Shown in pieces: positions 16,529 through 26,900 of a stretch of 64,000 bases of DNA. The notes under the pieces are model-generated. The model saw nothing but the letters and a program-made list of their open reading frames with translations. It made no database searches and was not told where the DNA came from. Origin of the DNA: Rufibacter glacialis (lineage in GTDB: Bacteria > Bacteroidota > Bacteroidia > Cytophagales > Hymenobacteraceae). The translations under genes and the position numbers were made by a program. Where the stretch lies: the NCBI RefSeq assembly GCF_008271745.1, contig NZ_VKKZ01000019.1:62001-126000 (forward strand), read 5' to 3'. Numbering within the stretch: the stretch's first letter is position 1; the number at the start of each line of letters is the position of its first letter.

Positions 16529-17944
16529 CTAAGCCGTGGCAGAAACCGCCTCGTACTTGTTTCCGAACCGGTCTGTGGCCACCACTTTCACCTGTTTCAC
16601 CTCCGGGCCAAAGTGTGCCATGAAGAGGTGCTCGGTGCGAGCGGGCTCCGCGAAGGCGCGGCGGGCGGGCAGTTTATCGCCTTTCATGGTGCGCACGGTG
16701 GCCGGGTCAAAGCCTTTGGTGTTGGACAGTGCTCCCATGGCCTTGCCATCAGAAAACCATTCCACCTTCCAGGCAGGGTCCCAGTTCCAGACGTTGGCAA
16801 TGAAGCGTTTCTGGGCTGTCAGGTGCTCAATGTCCAGGCTGATTTGGTAGTTCTTGTCCTGGCCCGTGGATTTGTAGTACCAGCTCAGTTGGTTGCCGTT
16901 CACCTCGTACACGCCGTAGCCGTTGGGGGTACCGTCGGTGCAGATGGGCCCAGACCACCAGGCGCCGCACACGGTGCCGTGCACATGCTCATAGATGCCC
17001 TCGCGTATCAAGTTGTAGTTGGTGTGTGTGTGGCCGGTCATGATGTGTACCTGGTAGCCTTGCAGCAGGGCAAACAAATCCTCTCGGTTTTTCACGTGGC
17101 TGGAGATGGGAATGTGCGCGTTGAGGATGACCAGATGGTCTTTGGGCACAAAGCTGAGGTCTTGCTTAAGCCAGGCCAGCTGTTGCTCAGAGATATAACC
17201 ATCGTAGTCGCGTTCCGTGCCCAGGTAACGCACATCGTCCAGCACAATGTAGTGGGCCTTGCCGCGGTTGAACGAGTAGTACGTAGGCCCGAAGTGCTTC
17301 TGGAAGGTAGCGTCTGAGGTTTCATCGCCGCCCAGGCGGTAGTCCATGTCATGGTTGCCCAGTGCTTGGAAAAACGGCACGCCAATGGCGCCTACTGCCT
17401 TGCTGTAATCGGCGAAGAGCTTGTGGTTGTCCCAGACCAGGTCACCCACGCCTATGCCGTGCACCAGCGCGTCTTTGCCCAGGCTCTGCACCAGTTGGCG
17501 GGCATCGGGCACGGAGTCCTGCATCATCATGGCCACGTCTTCCTTGTTTTTCACCTGCGGGTCTGCCCACACAATGAACGAGTGCTGCGCATCGTCTTTG
17601 CCCAGCGGCTCCAGCTCAAAGTCGTATTTATCCTTTTTGCCGCCGGTGATGGGTTGGTAATGGCGCGCCAGGCCTTTCTCTTGGGGGAACGCGTACCCGG
17701 CCGGGATGGACAGGAACACAAATCTTGCCCGCTCATTCACCGGCAGCTCAAATTGCCCGCGCTTGTTTGTCTGCACCACCGTGAACCCGTCTGACACCGA
17801 GACATTGGCCAGTTTCTTCCCTTTGGCGCGTACCGTTCCGCTAAGGGTGGTCTTTTTTTTATTTCTGGCGAAAACACTGGGGCCAGTTAAAACCAGGCCG
17901 CCCGAGAAAAAGGCCAGGGTCTGGAGAAAGGTTCTTCTTTTCAT
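16529..17944 (-). CDS. Secreted calcineurin-like phosphoesterase (MetallophosN/C type)
   Basis: The 471-residue protein begins with a Tat-like or Sec signal (MKRRTFLQTLAFFSGGLVLTG). A small beta-sandwich regulatory domain (about 30-95) is followed by the metallophosphatase core: VWADPQVKN, GVGDLVWDN, ALGNHDMDY, LNAHIPIS and MTGHTHTN supply the metal ligands. A C-terminal beta domain follows. Members act on phosphomonoesters or diesters outside the cytoplasm; the substrate is not readable. It lies 286 bases downstream of the Gfo/Idh gene and upstream of GDPD, in a block of extracytoplasmic hydrolases. Confidence 0.88.
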   Translation of the reverse strand: MKRRTFLQTLAFFSGGLVLTGPSVFARNKKKTTLSGTVRAKGKKLANVSVSDGFTVVQTNKRGQFELPVNERARFVFLSIPAGYAFPQEKGLARHYQPITGGKKDKYDFELEPLGKDDAQHSFIVWADPQVKNKEDVAMMMQDSVPDARQLVQSLGKDALVHGIGVGDLVWDNHKLFADYSKAVGAIGVPFFQALGNHDMDYRLGGDETSDATFQKHFGPTYYSFNRGKAHYIVLDDVRYLGTERDYDGYISEQQLAWLKQDLSFVPKDHLVILNAHIPISSHVKNREDLFALLQGYQVHIMTGHTHTNYNLIREGIYEHVHGTVCGAWWSGPICTDGTPNGYGVYEVNGNQLSWYYKSTGQDKNYQISLDIEHLTAQKRFIANVWNWDPAWKVEWFSDGKAMGALSNTKGFDPATVRTMKGDKLPARRAFAEPARTEHLFMAHFGPEVKQVKVVATDRFGNKYEAVSATA

Positions 17945-17995
17945 GGGTAGGAGTGGGGGCTGTGGTTTTGTTTTTTGGTTTGTGATAGAAAGGTT

Positions 17996-18033
17996 GGTTT
18001 CAGGCCTGCTTTTCAGGAAAGAGGCCTGAAACC
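17996..18033. repeat. Intergenic palindrome (family copy, well conserved)
   Basis: GGTTTCAGGCCT and AGGCCTGAAACC form a perfect 12-bp stem around GCTTTTCAGGAAAG. It lies upstream of the phosphoesterase start. Confidence 0.65.
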
Positions 18034-18151
18034 CTTCCGGTGCAGCATGGGGGCGTTAAGGTACGTATTGGGCCCAGAACGAGGAAAGAGACAATGCCAC
18101 TACCTCGCCTAAGCTATTCGGTGTAAGTTTCTCCCGCGCCTTCCCCTGGCT

Positions 18152-18189
18152 CTGTTTTACCTCCGTTTTACAAAAACAAGGCCGAAAAC
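18152..18189. repeat. Intergenic ~38-bp imperfect palindrome (family copy)
   Basis: CTGTTTTACCTCCGTTTTAC then AAAAACAAGGCCGAAAAC. It is the second copy in the same 285-base gap, 41 bases past the stop of the Gfo/Idh gene. Confidence 0.5.
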
Positions 18190-18229
18190 TTTGCCAGGGA
18201 AAGGGGTTTGGGAAATACTAATCTGCGGA

Positions 18230-19624
18230 TTAGGCATTCATGTTGATGGACATGATCTTGCCTTTCTTGCGGCTCTCCTCGGCCATGAAGCCCATAAGGT
18301 GCGCCTCAATGGACTCGTCAATGGTAGAAGTGAGCAGCTTGGGGTTCTGGTGCGCCACCGCCTGCACGAAGTCTTTCACGAGTAGCCAGTCGCCGCCGCC
18401 GTGGCCGCTGTTTTTGTAGCCGTCCACGTCCTCAGCTTTGGGGACTAATTTCAATTCTTTGCGGGTTCTGAAGTCATTCACCACCAGCTCGGTCATGTCG
18501 CCTACCATGTCGCCCATGGTGCCCATGATGCGGGTGCGGCGGCCATGGTACGAGGTGAAGGCCTCCATGGAGAAACTGGCCGTCACGCTGTCAGCGAACT
18601 GGATGCTGGCCACGTAATGGTCGGGCTGGTCGTTCTCCATGCGGTACACGCAGCGGCCGTAGTTGGTAGTCTTTAGCCGTTCCATGATCACCTCGGGGTG
18701 CTTGGCTTTGTCAGCGGGCAGGTCTAACACGGCCAGGCGACGGCGGTCTTCATAGTAATGCTTGATGGCCGAGTACGGGCACTCGCGCTCTACCTTGCAG
18801 CCGTCGGTGCAGCGGGGAGTGCTGCCTTGGGGGGCGTTCTCCTTGCGGAACAGTTTCAGGTCACCCATGGCGGCAATGCGTTGGCTGGGTTTGCCTACCA
18901 CCCACCGGATGATGTCCAGGTCATGGCAGGACTTGGCCAGGATGATGGGCGTGGTTTCCTTGGAGTTGTGCCAGTTGCCGCGCACGTACGAGTGGGCCAT
19001 GTGCAAATGCTCGATAGGCTCAAAATGCTGCACGCTCACAATGTCACCAATGGCGCCTTGCTGGATCAGCTCACGCATCTTCACGAAATATGGGGCGTAG
19101 CGCAATACGTGGCACACCGCCACGATGCGGTTGTTTTTCTTGGCCAGCTTGAGGATGTCACGGCATTCCTTCTCGGTGGGGGCAATGGGTTTCTCCAGCA
19201 AGATGTCATAACCCATAGCCAGGGCCTTCATGCAGGGGGCATAGTGCAGGTTGTCTGGCGTGGAGATAATGACCGCATCAGCGAACTTGGGGCGTTTGAA
19301 CACGTCTTCCCAGGTGTTGAAGCGGTTCTCAGCGGCTATCTTGTGTTGGGTGGCATACTTCTCGTTCCGGAACTGGTTGGGTTCGGCCACCCCCACAATG
19401 TCTATCTGATCAGGGAATTTGGACGCATAGTTGCCGTATACCGTTCCGCGGCTACCGGCGCCAATGGTGATGGCGGTGATGGCTTTGTTGAGCGGTTTGT
19501 GCTCTGGGTTGGGGGGAATGGTGTAGGAGTAGGTGTTGTCTCCCAGTTTGGCCAAAGCCTCGGTGCTGATGACGGCGGCGCCAATGCTCAAGCCTAATGA
19601 TTTTAATAATTTCCGGCGGTTCAT
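18230..19624 (-). CDS. Gfo/Idh/MocA family oxidoreductase, exported
   Basis: The 464-residue protein has a Tat/Sec-like leader (MNRRKLLKSLGLSIGAAVI). A Rossmann fold follows (ITIGAGSRGTVYG), then LLEKPIAPT with the family's EKP catalytic Lys region, and the C-terminal Gfo/Idh domain. An inserted segment reads CTDGCKVERECPYSA, with closely spaced cysteines that could bind a metal or form disulfides. Some exported members of this superfamily are NAD-dependent glycosidases (GH109-like); others are dehydrogenases. I cannot tell which applies. It lies within the minus-strand hydrolase block. Confidence 0.87.
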   Translation of the reverse strand: MNRRKLLKSLGLSIGAAVISTEALAKLGDNTYSYTIPPNPEHKPLNKAITAITIGAGSRGTVYGNYASKFPDQIDIVGVAEPNQFRNEKYATQHKIAAENRFNTWEDVFKRPKFADAVIISTPDNLHYAPCMKALAMGYDILLEKPIAPTEKECRDILKLAKKNNRIVAVCHVLRYAPYFVKMRELIQQGAIGDIVSVQHFEPIEHLHMAHSYVRGNWHNSKETTPIILAKSCHDLDIIRWVVGKPSQRIAAMGDLKLFRKENAPQGSTPRCTDGCKVERECPYSAIKHYYEDRRRLAVLDLPADKAKHPEVIMERLKTTNYGRCVYRMENDQPDHYVASIQFADSVTASFSMEAFTSYHGRRTRIMGTMGDMVGDMTELVVNDFRTRKELKLVPKAEDVDGYKNSGHGGGDWLLVKDFVQAVAHQNPKLLTSTIDESIEAHLMGFMAEESRKKGKIMSINMNA

Positions 19625-19737
19625 GATATCGGATTATTAGTAAGAAATAGGTTACTTTAAAAAGCCAGCTTTTGGGTATGGCTGGTGAAAGAGAATTGGT
19701 TTGCCTTCCTGCGGAAGCCCTTCTGGTGATAAAGCTA

Positions 19738-20931
19738 TTAGCGGACTAAGCCCGGTAATTTTTTCATCTCGTTATAGTAAGCCATATAGGCATCAAAGAA
19801 TTGGGGGTTGTTTTTGAGCAGGAGAATGACCTCGTTGTTATAGTAAACCGTGTTGCCTGTATAATTATGGGTGCCGGTTACCACCAGATTGGTCTGCTCC
19901 CCTTTCCATACTCCTTTGATGAGCATGAACTTGGCATGGATATTAATTTTAAGCTGGTTAGAGGCGGTTAGGTTGTATATTTTTACATAGGCTCCTTTCC
20001 TTTTGAGGTTTTCCAGACCAGCCAAGATTTCATCATCCGCCTTGCTTTTGGCAATGACCTCTACAGTGGCGCCCTTGTTCAGGAGCTCTTCAAGTTTGGT
20101 AATGACATTCAGGCGGGCAGCCGTCCAGTCTGACATCCCTATTCTGATAAGGGCAGAGGAAGGGTCTGTGATCTGGTTCAGGATCTCTATGATGGAATCT
20201 GCCCCGTAGTTTTTCCCGCTTTTTCGTTTGGGAAAGAAAAGAGCTGAGATTCCAGCCGCCGGATCCTCAAATTCACGGTATTCAAAGTTTTTCATGCCGC
20301 TGGCGGCTTTGGCCTTCATATCTTCCCAATACCCTTTGTAAGCATTGTATAGACCTTGGTTAGAGAGAATGACAGCGTCTTGTATTTTCTTTGAATCTGC
20401 CACCGAGAAGTTGTGCGAGGTTTGGAATACCACTTTTCCCATTTCACCAGAGGCGGTGGAGAGCTTGGAAAACAAAACGAATTTGTTGTGGTTGATAGAG
20501 CTATTGCCGGCATCACTGGTGACTACTACCATTTCTGAGTTAGGCTTCAGGAAAGCACGTATCTCATTGACGGCAGGCGGGTTCTCTATTTTGGTTTCCT
20601 CTCTGCTCATGTCCACCATAAGGTGCAGGTTTACTCCTCTGTCAGAGGCTTTCCGTAAAGCAGAGATCAGCTCAGGATGGCTAAATCCAAAGATGCACAG
20701 GTGAACCGAACTTTTGGCAGGAGCCGCATTGACCATGGAAACTAGCCTATCCATGATGGCAGTTGAAGAGAGGCCACTGCCCACCTGGTCTAGCCTGGTG
20801 AAAACAACGTCTGGGACTTTGGCTGTTAACGCAATAGCTGAATCCTCTTTTGCCATGGATTCCTCGCTCTCATCTTTGCAGGCAGACAGGCCCAGCAGAA
20901 GGAAGATAAAGGCAAGCTTTAGTTTGTTCAT
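19738..20931 (-). CDS. Phospholipase-D-like lipoprotein with two HKD-type motifs
   Basis: A lipoprotein signal (MNKLKLAFIFLLLGLSAC) leads a 397-residue protein with two PLD half-domains. The first has VHLCIFGFSHPE and HNKFVLFS. The second has NIHAKFMLIKG followed by TGTHNYTGN. The HxK pairs are intact, while the following Asp is replaced by other residues in both copies. The superfamily cleaves phosphodiesters in phospholipids or nucleic acids (Nuc-like). It lies one terminator downstream of the DUF5689 gene of the SusCD unit, which suggests phosphodiester attack at the cell surface. Phospholipid versus DNA cannot be decided here. Confidence 0.82.
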   Translation of the reverse strand: MNKLKLAFIFLLLGLSACKDESEESMAKEDSAIALTAKVPDVVFTRLDQVGSGLSSTAIMDRLVSMVNAAPAKSSVHLCIFGFSHPELISALRKASDRGVNLHLMVDMSREETKIENPPAVNEIRAFLKPNSEMVVVTSDAGNSSINHNKFVLFSKLSTASGEMGKVVFQTSHNFSVADSKKIQDAVILSNQGLYNAYKGYWEDMKAKAASGMKNFEYREFEDPAAGISALFFPKRKSGKNYGADSIIEILNQITDPSSALIRIGMSDWTAARLNVITKLEELLNKGATVEVIAKSKADDEILAGLENLKRKGAYVKIYNLTASNQLKINIHAKFMLIKGVWKGEQTNLVVTGTHNYTGNTVYYNNEVILLLKNNPQFFDAYMAYYNEMKKLPGLVR

Positions 20932-21045
20932 GAAGATACGTCTATGGTTTCTTTAGGATAGAAATGAGAGGTTGACAAGCCGAGCCAAGGTTTACCAGGA
21001 GTTATTCTTTGGTACTTTTCCTTTCCTGGTGTCTTTATGAGGTAA

Positions 21046-21089
21046 AAAGAAGTGCGCTTGTTGGTTTAAGAACAGAAGCGCACTTCTTT
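21046..21089 (-). terminator. Terminator closing the glpT-susC-susD-DUF5689 unit
   Basis: A 14-bp perfect stem (AAAGAAGTGCGCTT / AAGCGCACTTCTTT) with a 16-base loop starts 11 bases after the stop of the DUF5689 gene. Reading on the minus strand, the stem ends in CTTT followed by TT. Confidence 0.85.
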
Positions 21090-21099
21090 GGGAGGTAAC

Positions 21100-22395
21100 C
21101 TATTCCACGCCGGCGTAAACTGCGAAGTTGTCAAAGGCAAAGCGCCCGTTGAACACCGCCGGAGGATTATTAGCGCCAAGACCTTGCTTGAACAGCCTGA
21201 AGCGTACCGGGCCGCTGATGTCCATCAAAACGGTGGCTGTTCTGGTCCAATTGCCGGCCTCGGTCATAGTAGGGCCCACTTTCTTCCAGGTCTTGCCTTT
21301 GTCCTGGGAATATTCAATCCACCAGGTGCTGGAGGCGTCTGTGTAGTAGGCGCCGTAGATATAAGTAACCTTAGATGCCCCGTTGGGAAGGTCAAAGTTC
21401 ATCTGAACGTACGGGCTCTGATTGGCGGGCCGGCCATCTTGCATTCTAATGCCCCACGTGCCGGTGAACCTGTCCCGACCAGGCGTTTGCCCCACAATGG
21501 AGTAGAAAAGTTTCCAGGAGCCCGTGCTGAAGTCGATCGTATTGTCCACTACTCCCCGTAAAGGGTTCATGTTGTAGCTGTCTTTAACCAAACTAGGGTT
21601 GTCAAACGTCTCTGGGAAACCTGGGTAAAGCGGCCCGCTTTGGTCTTCCACATCATTGATGGACCGCAACGACAGCAGGAGGGTGGGTGTTTGGGCCTGC
21701 GGATTTACCCCTGCCAAAGGCACGCCGGTATAGGTGGCGCTTGGCCACAGCCTCTCCTGGGCGAAGGTGGCTGTGGATTGGGTGTGCAGAATAATGTTGT
21801 TCCCGTTCCCGTCCGTCATCTGTTTGTCTCCGCTGTAGGTGGAGGTACGGGTAGGCGTTGGGGTGATGTTTCCTGCCACAATCTTCACCAAGGTACCCTC
21901 ATAGTCACCTGGTTTATTCACCAGTGCCTCAAGGGAGACCGTTCTGGGGTTAACGGTGATTCCAGATTTTACTTTGGTGACCGCCGAAGGCTGCAAGCCG
22001 GTAATGTGCAAGGCTCCATTGATACTCTTGAGCGCGGCTCCTTCGGTCTCCACTACCACAGAGTCACCTACCACTAGCGGTGTGCTGCTGGGGGTTCCAA
22101 ACTGGAGAACGATTCCTCTGGTGAGTTTTCTCCGGGTATTCTGGATGATTACCTGGTTGCTAGGGAAATTTCCGGAAGAAGGGTCTGAGATGACTACTCC
22201 TACTACCTGGTGCGCCCCTGCCATTTTCTCTCTGGTGAGGGTCACTTCTTCTCCCCTATACAGCGCCCTTACGTCTGCGAGTGACATGTATGGGCTATCT
22301 TGCCCTATTGCTTCGTTCACATCTTCTTCTATACAAGATGTGAAGGCTATTGCTCCAAAGGCGAAAGCAAAAAGCTGTAACAGTTTATATTTCAT
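21100..22395 (-). CDS. DUF5689 domain lipoprotein of a SusCD locus
   Basis: The 431-residue protein has a lipoprotein signal (MKYKLLQLFAFAFGAIAF, lipobox TSC). Residues about 35-260 match the DUF5689 pattern: an OB-like segment with VVGVVISDPSSGNF, NQVIIQNT and GNNIILHTQSTATF. A C-terminal beta-sandwich of choice-of-anchor J or concanavalin-like type runs from about 265 to 431 (WWIEYSQDKGKTW, GRFAFDNFAVY). Such proteins are surface lipoproteins encoded beside SusC/SusD pairs and probably bind substrate. It follows susD by 62 bases and ends the transcription unit. Confidence 0.82.
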   Translation of the reverse strand: MKYKLLQLFAFAFGAIAFTSCIEEDVNEAIGQDSPYMSLADVRALYRGEEVTLTREKMAGAHQVVGVVISDPSSGNFPSNQVIIQNTRRKLTRGIVLQFGTPSSTPLVVGDSVVVETEGAALKSINGALHITGLQPSAVTKVKSGITVNPRTVSLEALVNKPGDYEGTLVKIVAGNITPTPTRTSTYSGDKQMTDGNGNNIILHTQSTATFAQERLWPSATYTGVPLAGVNPQAQTPTLLLSLRSINDVEDQSGPLYPGFPETFDNPSLVKDSYNMNPLRGVVDNTIDFSTGSWKLFYSIVGQTPGRDRFTGTWGIRMQDGRPANQSPYVQMNFDLPNGASKVTYIYGAYYTDASSTWWIEYSQDKGKTWKKVGPTMTEAGNWTRTATVLMDISGPVRFRLFKQGLGANNPPAVFNGRFAFDNFAVYAGVE

Positions 22396-22457
22396 GGTAT
22401 TTTTTATTTGTAGGGTGAGTTGTACTGCGAACTCCTCAACTTGATTTGCCTATCACT

Positions 22458-23978
22458 TTATTCTTGCCACCAAACTTTCGTGTTGATATCATCTGGGCCT
22501 TGGTCTGCCACGGCCGCCAGATAGTTGTCACGGTTCAGGCTTTGCACGTAGAGTGGATAGTTGATGCGGGCAGGCATTCTGCCATTGTTCTTCACCCCTG
22601 GGCCAATGGGCAGGATAGGATAGCCGGTTCTGCGGTACTCAAACCATTGCTGAAAGTCCGTGAAAAACAAGGCGTAATACTTCTGCTGGTGGATCAGGTC
22701 CATCTTTCTGCCGAAATCATACGTGTCCTCCCATTTGACTTCTTCATTGGCAAAATAGCCGGTGGGTACCGTTAGACCCCACAGAGTAATGCCGTTGGTA
22801 GCCCCAGTCTCATAATAAGTCTTGGGGCTGCCTGAAGTGTATCCTTTTAAGGCGGCCTCTGCCAAGATGAACTGCACCTCAGGGTAATTGAGGATGTTGC
22901 CTAGGAGCGGATTGGTTCTGAGGGCTGGGAGGTAGGAAGACTCAGCGGCGGGTATTTTTCCGGTTTCATACCCGCTCTGGATGCCGGCATAGCGCCCTTC
23001 CCGTAGGGTGGCCCACACCGTGACACGGGGATCGCCCCACTGATTCAGGTTGTTGATAAAGAACTCTGCCATGTTTTGGGCAGTGTTCCAGTCAGCATCA
23101 CGGGTGTTCTGGAAAGGAGACTGGTAGGGGGCGGTACCGGTGAAGCGCAGAATAGCGGACTCAGCATTGGTAGAGATGAGAGGATAGGTAGCGGCATTGA
23201 TGTTCACCATGTTTCCTATCTTCTCTGCAGCACTCATCTCTTTGTTCACAATCTTGTCTGGTTTCCCGGAAACCCGTAGCAAGAGGCGCAGATACAAAGA
23301 GTTCCCGAATTTACGCCAGTTGGCCGCCACACCGTTGTACAAAGGATCCAATTGCTTCAGGCCAGAAGGGAAATCCCTTGCTTCAACGTCGGCCGCGGCG
23401 GACGACGCTGGCGTTAAGAGGGTATTGGCTTCTTCCAGTTTCTGGAACAGGTCGGCATAGATCGCCTCTTGTTTGTCAAACTTAGGCATTAAGATGCCTT
23501 CTCGCACTTTGTTGGCATTGAAGTAAGGTACATCTCCATACGTATCTGTTAGCAGCGAAAAAGCCCAAGCTTCACAGATAAGCCCAATCCCCATAAAGGT
23601 TTTGTGGTATTGTTGGGTAGGGTAGGTGGTGGACAAAACCTTGGCACTTGCATAGATGTCTTTAAAATCTGTGATCTGGGTGTACCAGTTGTTCCACATG
23701 TAATCTGCTTCTGCCGTACGAATGACATAGCGGTGGATTTCGTCGTTGTCAGACCGCGCCACGTGCACCTGCATCAACTCGTTATTGAGGCGCATGGCCC
23801 GGTCAAGGTTACGTTGCACCAGATCTGTCAAGGCAGGAGCCAACAAGGACTCTGGCATGGCAAAGGGACTGGTGTTGGGGTTGGTGTTCAGCTCCTCAAA
23901 CCCCTCATCACAGGAGTTAAGGGTAGTCATACCTACCACTGTAAGGAGGGACAAAGCAATTAATCTTATCTTTTTCAT
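22458..23978 (-). CDS. SusD/RagB-like outer-membrane substrate-binding lipoprotein
   Basis: The 506-residue lipoprotein (MKKIRLIALSLLTVVGMTT, lipobox NSC) has the SusD-like helical fold. Visible features are an N-terminal EELNTNPNTS, a TPR-like middle with MGIGLICEAWAFSLLTDTYGDVPY, and a C-terminal QQWFEYRRTGYPIL. SusD proteins cap the SusC barrel and hand over ligand. The gene begins 13 bases after the susC stop, the usual arrangement. It belongs to the SusD-like-2 group by length and N-terminus (inferred). Confidence 0.93.
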   Translation of the reverse strand: MKKIRLIALSLLTVVGMTTLNSCDEGFEELNTNPNTSPFAMPESLLAPALTDLVQRNLDRAMRLNNELMQVHVARSDNDEIHRYVIRTAEADYMWNNWYTQITDFKDIYASAKVLSTTYPTQQYHKTFMGIGLICEAWAFSLLTDTYGDVPYFNANKVREGILMPKFDKQEAIYADLFQKLEEANTLLTPASSAAADVEARDFPSGLKQLDPLYNGVAANWRKFGNSLYLRLLLRVSGKPDKIVNKEMSAAEKIGNMVNINAATYPLISTNAESAILRFTGTAPYQSPFQNTRDADWNTAQNMAEFFINNLNQWGDPRVTVWATLREGRYAGIQSGYETGKIPAAESSYLPALRTNPLLGNILNYPEVQFILAEAALKGYTSGSPKTYYETGATNGITLWGLTVPTGYFANEEVKWEDTYDFGRKMDLIHQQKYYALFFTDFQQWFEYRRTGYPILPIGPGVKNNGRMPARINYPLYVQSLNRDNYLAAVADQGPDDINTKVWWQE

Positions 23979-23991
23979 TCTTGTCTAATCT

Positions 23992-26900
23992 TTAGAAGCT
24001 AAGGTTCAGGTTAATGCCTGTTGTTCTGGTAGATGGGAACTGGCCCAACTCATACCCGGCGTCAATGGTGCCGTCATTCAGGGTCCCGAATTCTGGGTCA
24101 AAGGCAGGCCAGTTAGAGATAACCCATAGGTTTCTACCGTAGATGCCGATTGTTGCTTTCTCCAGTCTCAGTTTTTTAACCAGGTTAGTGGGAAGGGTAT
24201 AGTCAAAGCGTACTTCCCTTAATTTGATGTAGTCAGTGCTGAACAGGTTCCCTTCCACGTTGTCGCGGCCGAAATGGGCGGTGTAATAGGTCCAGATGTT
24301 TTCCGCAACTACATCATTAGGCCTAAAGCTGCCGTCTCCGTTAGCAATCACTCCGTTGCCAATGATTCCGTTGTAACGGCCTGGTAACGTGTTCTTGGTC
24401 TTCCCTTGTTCAGCCAGGGTGGCATGAGTTAACGAGTAAGCCTTTGCTCCAAAGGAGCCGTCAAAAAGGACATTCATGCGGAATTGCTTGTACCTGAATT
24501 CATTGCCAATGCTTCCTTTCCACTTTGGAACCGCCTTGGCCAGATACATGATGTCATTGGTCAGCAAAGGGTATCCGTTCTCATAGATAATCTGCCCTTC
24601 TGGAGACCGTAAATAACCTCTGCCGTAGATGTCTCCCATGGTTCCGCCAATGGTAGCCTCTACTGAGCCACGCCCGCCAGGTCCTCTTTGCAATTGGTAA
24701 GTGGTAAGGCTGTCTGCCAGTTCTATTACTTTGTTTCTGTTAGCTGAATAAGTAGCGAAGATATTCCAGTTCAATCCCTTTTTGCTTTTGAGTGGTGAAC
24801 CGTTGGCCTGGATTTCAATACCTTGGTTTCTCACCATACCGGCATTTAGGATCTGGTAGTTAGCACCAGAAGACCTGTCAATGGGTACAGAAAGGATTTG
24901 GTCTCTTGTATTGTTTCTGTAGACGGCAATGTCAAGCCCAATTCTACTCTTCAGGAAGCGGGCATCTATGCCGAATTCAACGCTCTCTGTTCTTAAGGGT
25001 AAAAGACTTCCGTTTGCTACTGCACTAGGGTTAGACAAGCCAGATGGGAAACCTGTGGCAATGGTGTAGGAGAAGTTAGTCAAGTAAGGTTTCATGCCGC
25101 CGCTTCCAACTTCTGCCCAGGAGCCGCGAAGTTTCAGGAAGGAAACAGACGCCGGCATGGGAATGACCTCAGAAAGGACGGTGCTCAAACTGACAGAGGG
25201 GTAAGGCTCAATGGGTTTCACGCCCGTTGAGGCGGCTAACGTGCTTGCCCAGTCTTTCCGCAGGGTTAAATCCAAGAATACCCAATCATCAAACCCAACA
25301 GTCATCAAGCCATATAGACCATTAAGTTCAATGTCTTGGCGCCATGGGTAATTCAAAGGTACATCGCGGCTATTGGCAAAGTTGAATACTTGCGGGTAGA
25401 TCAATCTTTCAGCTCTCAGCTCATCTCTTACATACCGGTTCTTGGTTCTGCTTCCTCCCAGAGAGGTGGAGATCTCAAATCTTTCTCCCAGGTTACGGCC
25501 GTATCTTAACAGGAAATCATAGTTGAGTTCTTGCGAGAAGATGTTCTGCTCCCGGTACATCCCTTCTTTGAATTTCTCAGTGTCTTTGGGTCTGCGTTGC
25601 GAACGCTGCTCATAGGCTAAGTCCATAGACGTGCGCACCATCAGGCTCAGGTCTTTGGTGAAATTGTAGCTTGCCTGTATGTTCCCGGTCACCGAGTGCC
25701 TGTTTGACTTGTTTAACATCTCATAGGCAATCAGGAATGGGTTGTCAATCAAGCTACTGAAGGGGTAGTTCTGGGCAATCCCTTCCTTGCCCGGCTGCCA
25801 GTAGTCTCTATACCAATCCAGGTTTCCGTTAGGAACCTGCAGGATATTCCAGTACATGATGGACTGGTTGTTATACCCGGTGGAAGGCAGGTTGTCACTA
25901 TACTTGTTGGTGTAGTTGATTTTGGTGGAGATCTTCAACTTGTCAGAAATATTCTGGTTTGCTGAAAAAGCTACCGTGTTTCTGTTGTATCCTGTGTTAG
26001 GAATAATCCAGTTATTAGATACATTGGTCAAGGAGAAGCGTACGGCTGTCTTGGAGGTACCACCGTCTAGGGTAACAGAGTTGGTGAAAGTCTTGCCAGC
26101 TTCGAAGAAGTCTTTACGGCTGTCTTTGTAGGGTACCCACGGTGTACGCTCGGTACCGGTTGTTCTAGTGCTAGGATCATATTGGAAGAACGTCTGACCA
26201 TCAAACTTCGCTCCCCAGGCAGAACTGGTGCTTCGGGTACTGGTACCATCAAGGGTTGTATTAAAGGAGTAGTAATTTACGCCCTCATCGCCTTGCCCGT
26301 ACTCGTACTGGTAATCTGGCCACCGGTTGATGGTTTCAATGGAGAAGTTGGAGTTAAAAGAAACTCCCAAGCCTTTTGCTCTGGGTTTCCCTTCTTTGGT
26401 GGTGATAATGATGGCACCGTTTGCTCCCCTTGATCCATACAAGGCAGTGGCGCCCGGGCCCTTCAGAACCGTCACACTTTCAATGTCTTCTGGGTTGATG
26501 TCATTGAGGTTAGTACCAAAGTCAACAGGGCTTTCCCCTTGCAGGTAAGCGGTGCTTCCATTGCCAGTAGCCCTACCGCTCCCGCTGTTGATGACAACGC
26601 CGTCTACCACAATGAGGGCTTCGCTGCCGCCCCCCAGGTCATTCTCACCCCGCAGGATAATCTTGTTTGAGCCTGTGGGACCACCACCCGACTTCACCAT
26701 GTTCAAACCGGCCACCCGCCCGGTGAGGGCATCGGTCCAGTTGTTAGGCATGGCCTCCGTCAGGCTTTCACCCTGTACCGTGGTGGTGGCAAATCCCAGA
26801 GCTTTCTCTTCACGGGTAATGCCCAGGGCAGTGACCACTACCTCATTTAATTGGGTGGCGTCTGCGGACATTCTGATAGATAAGTTCTCTTCTGCCTTGG

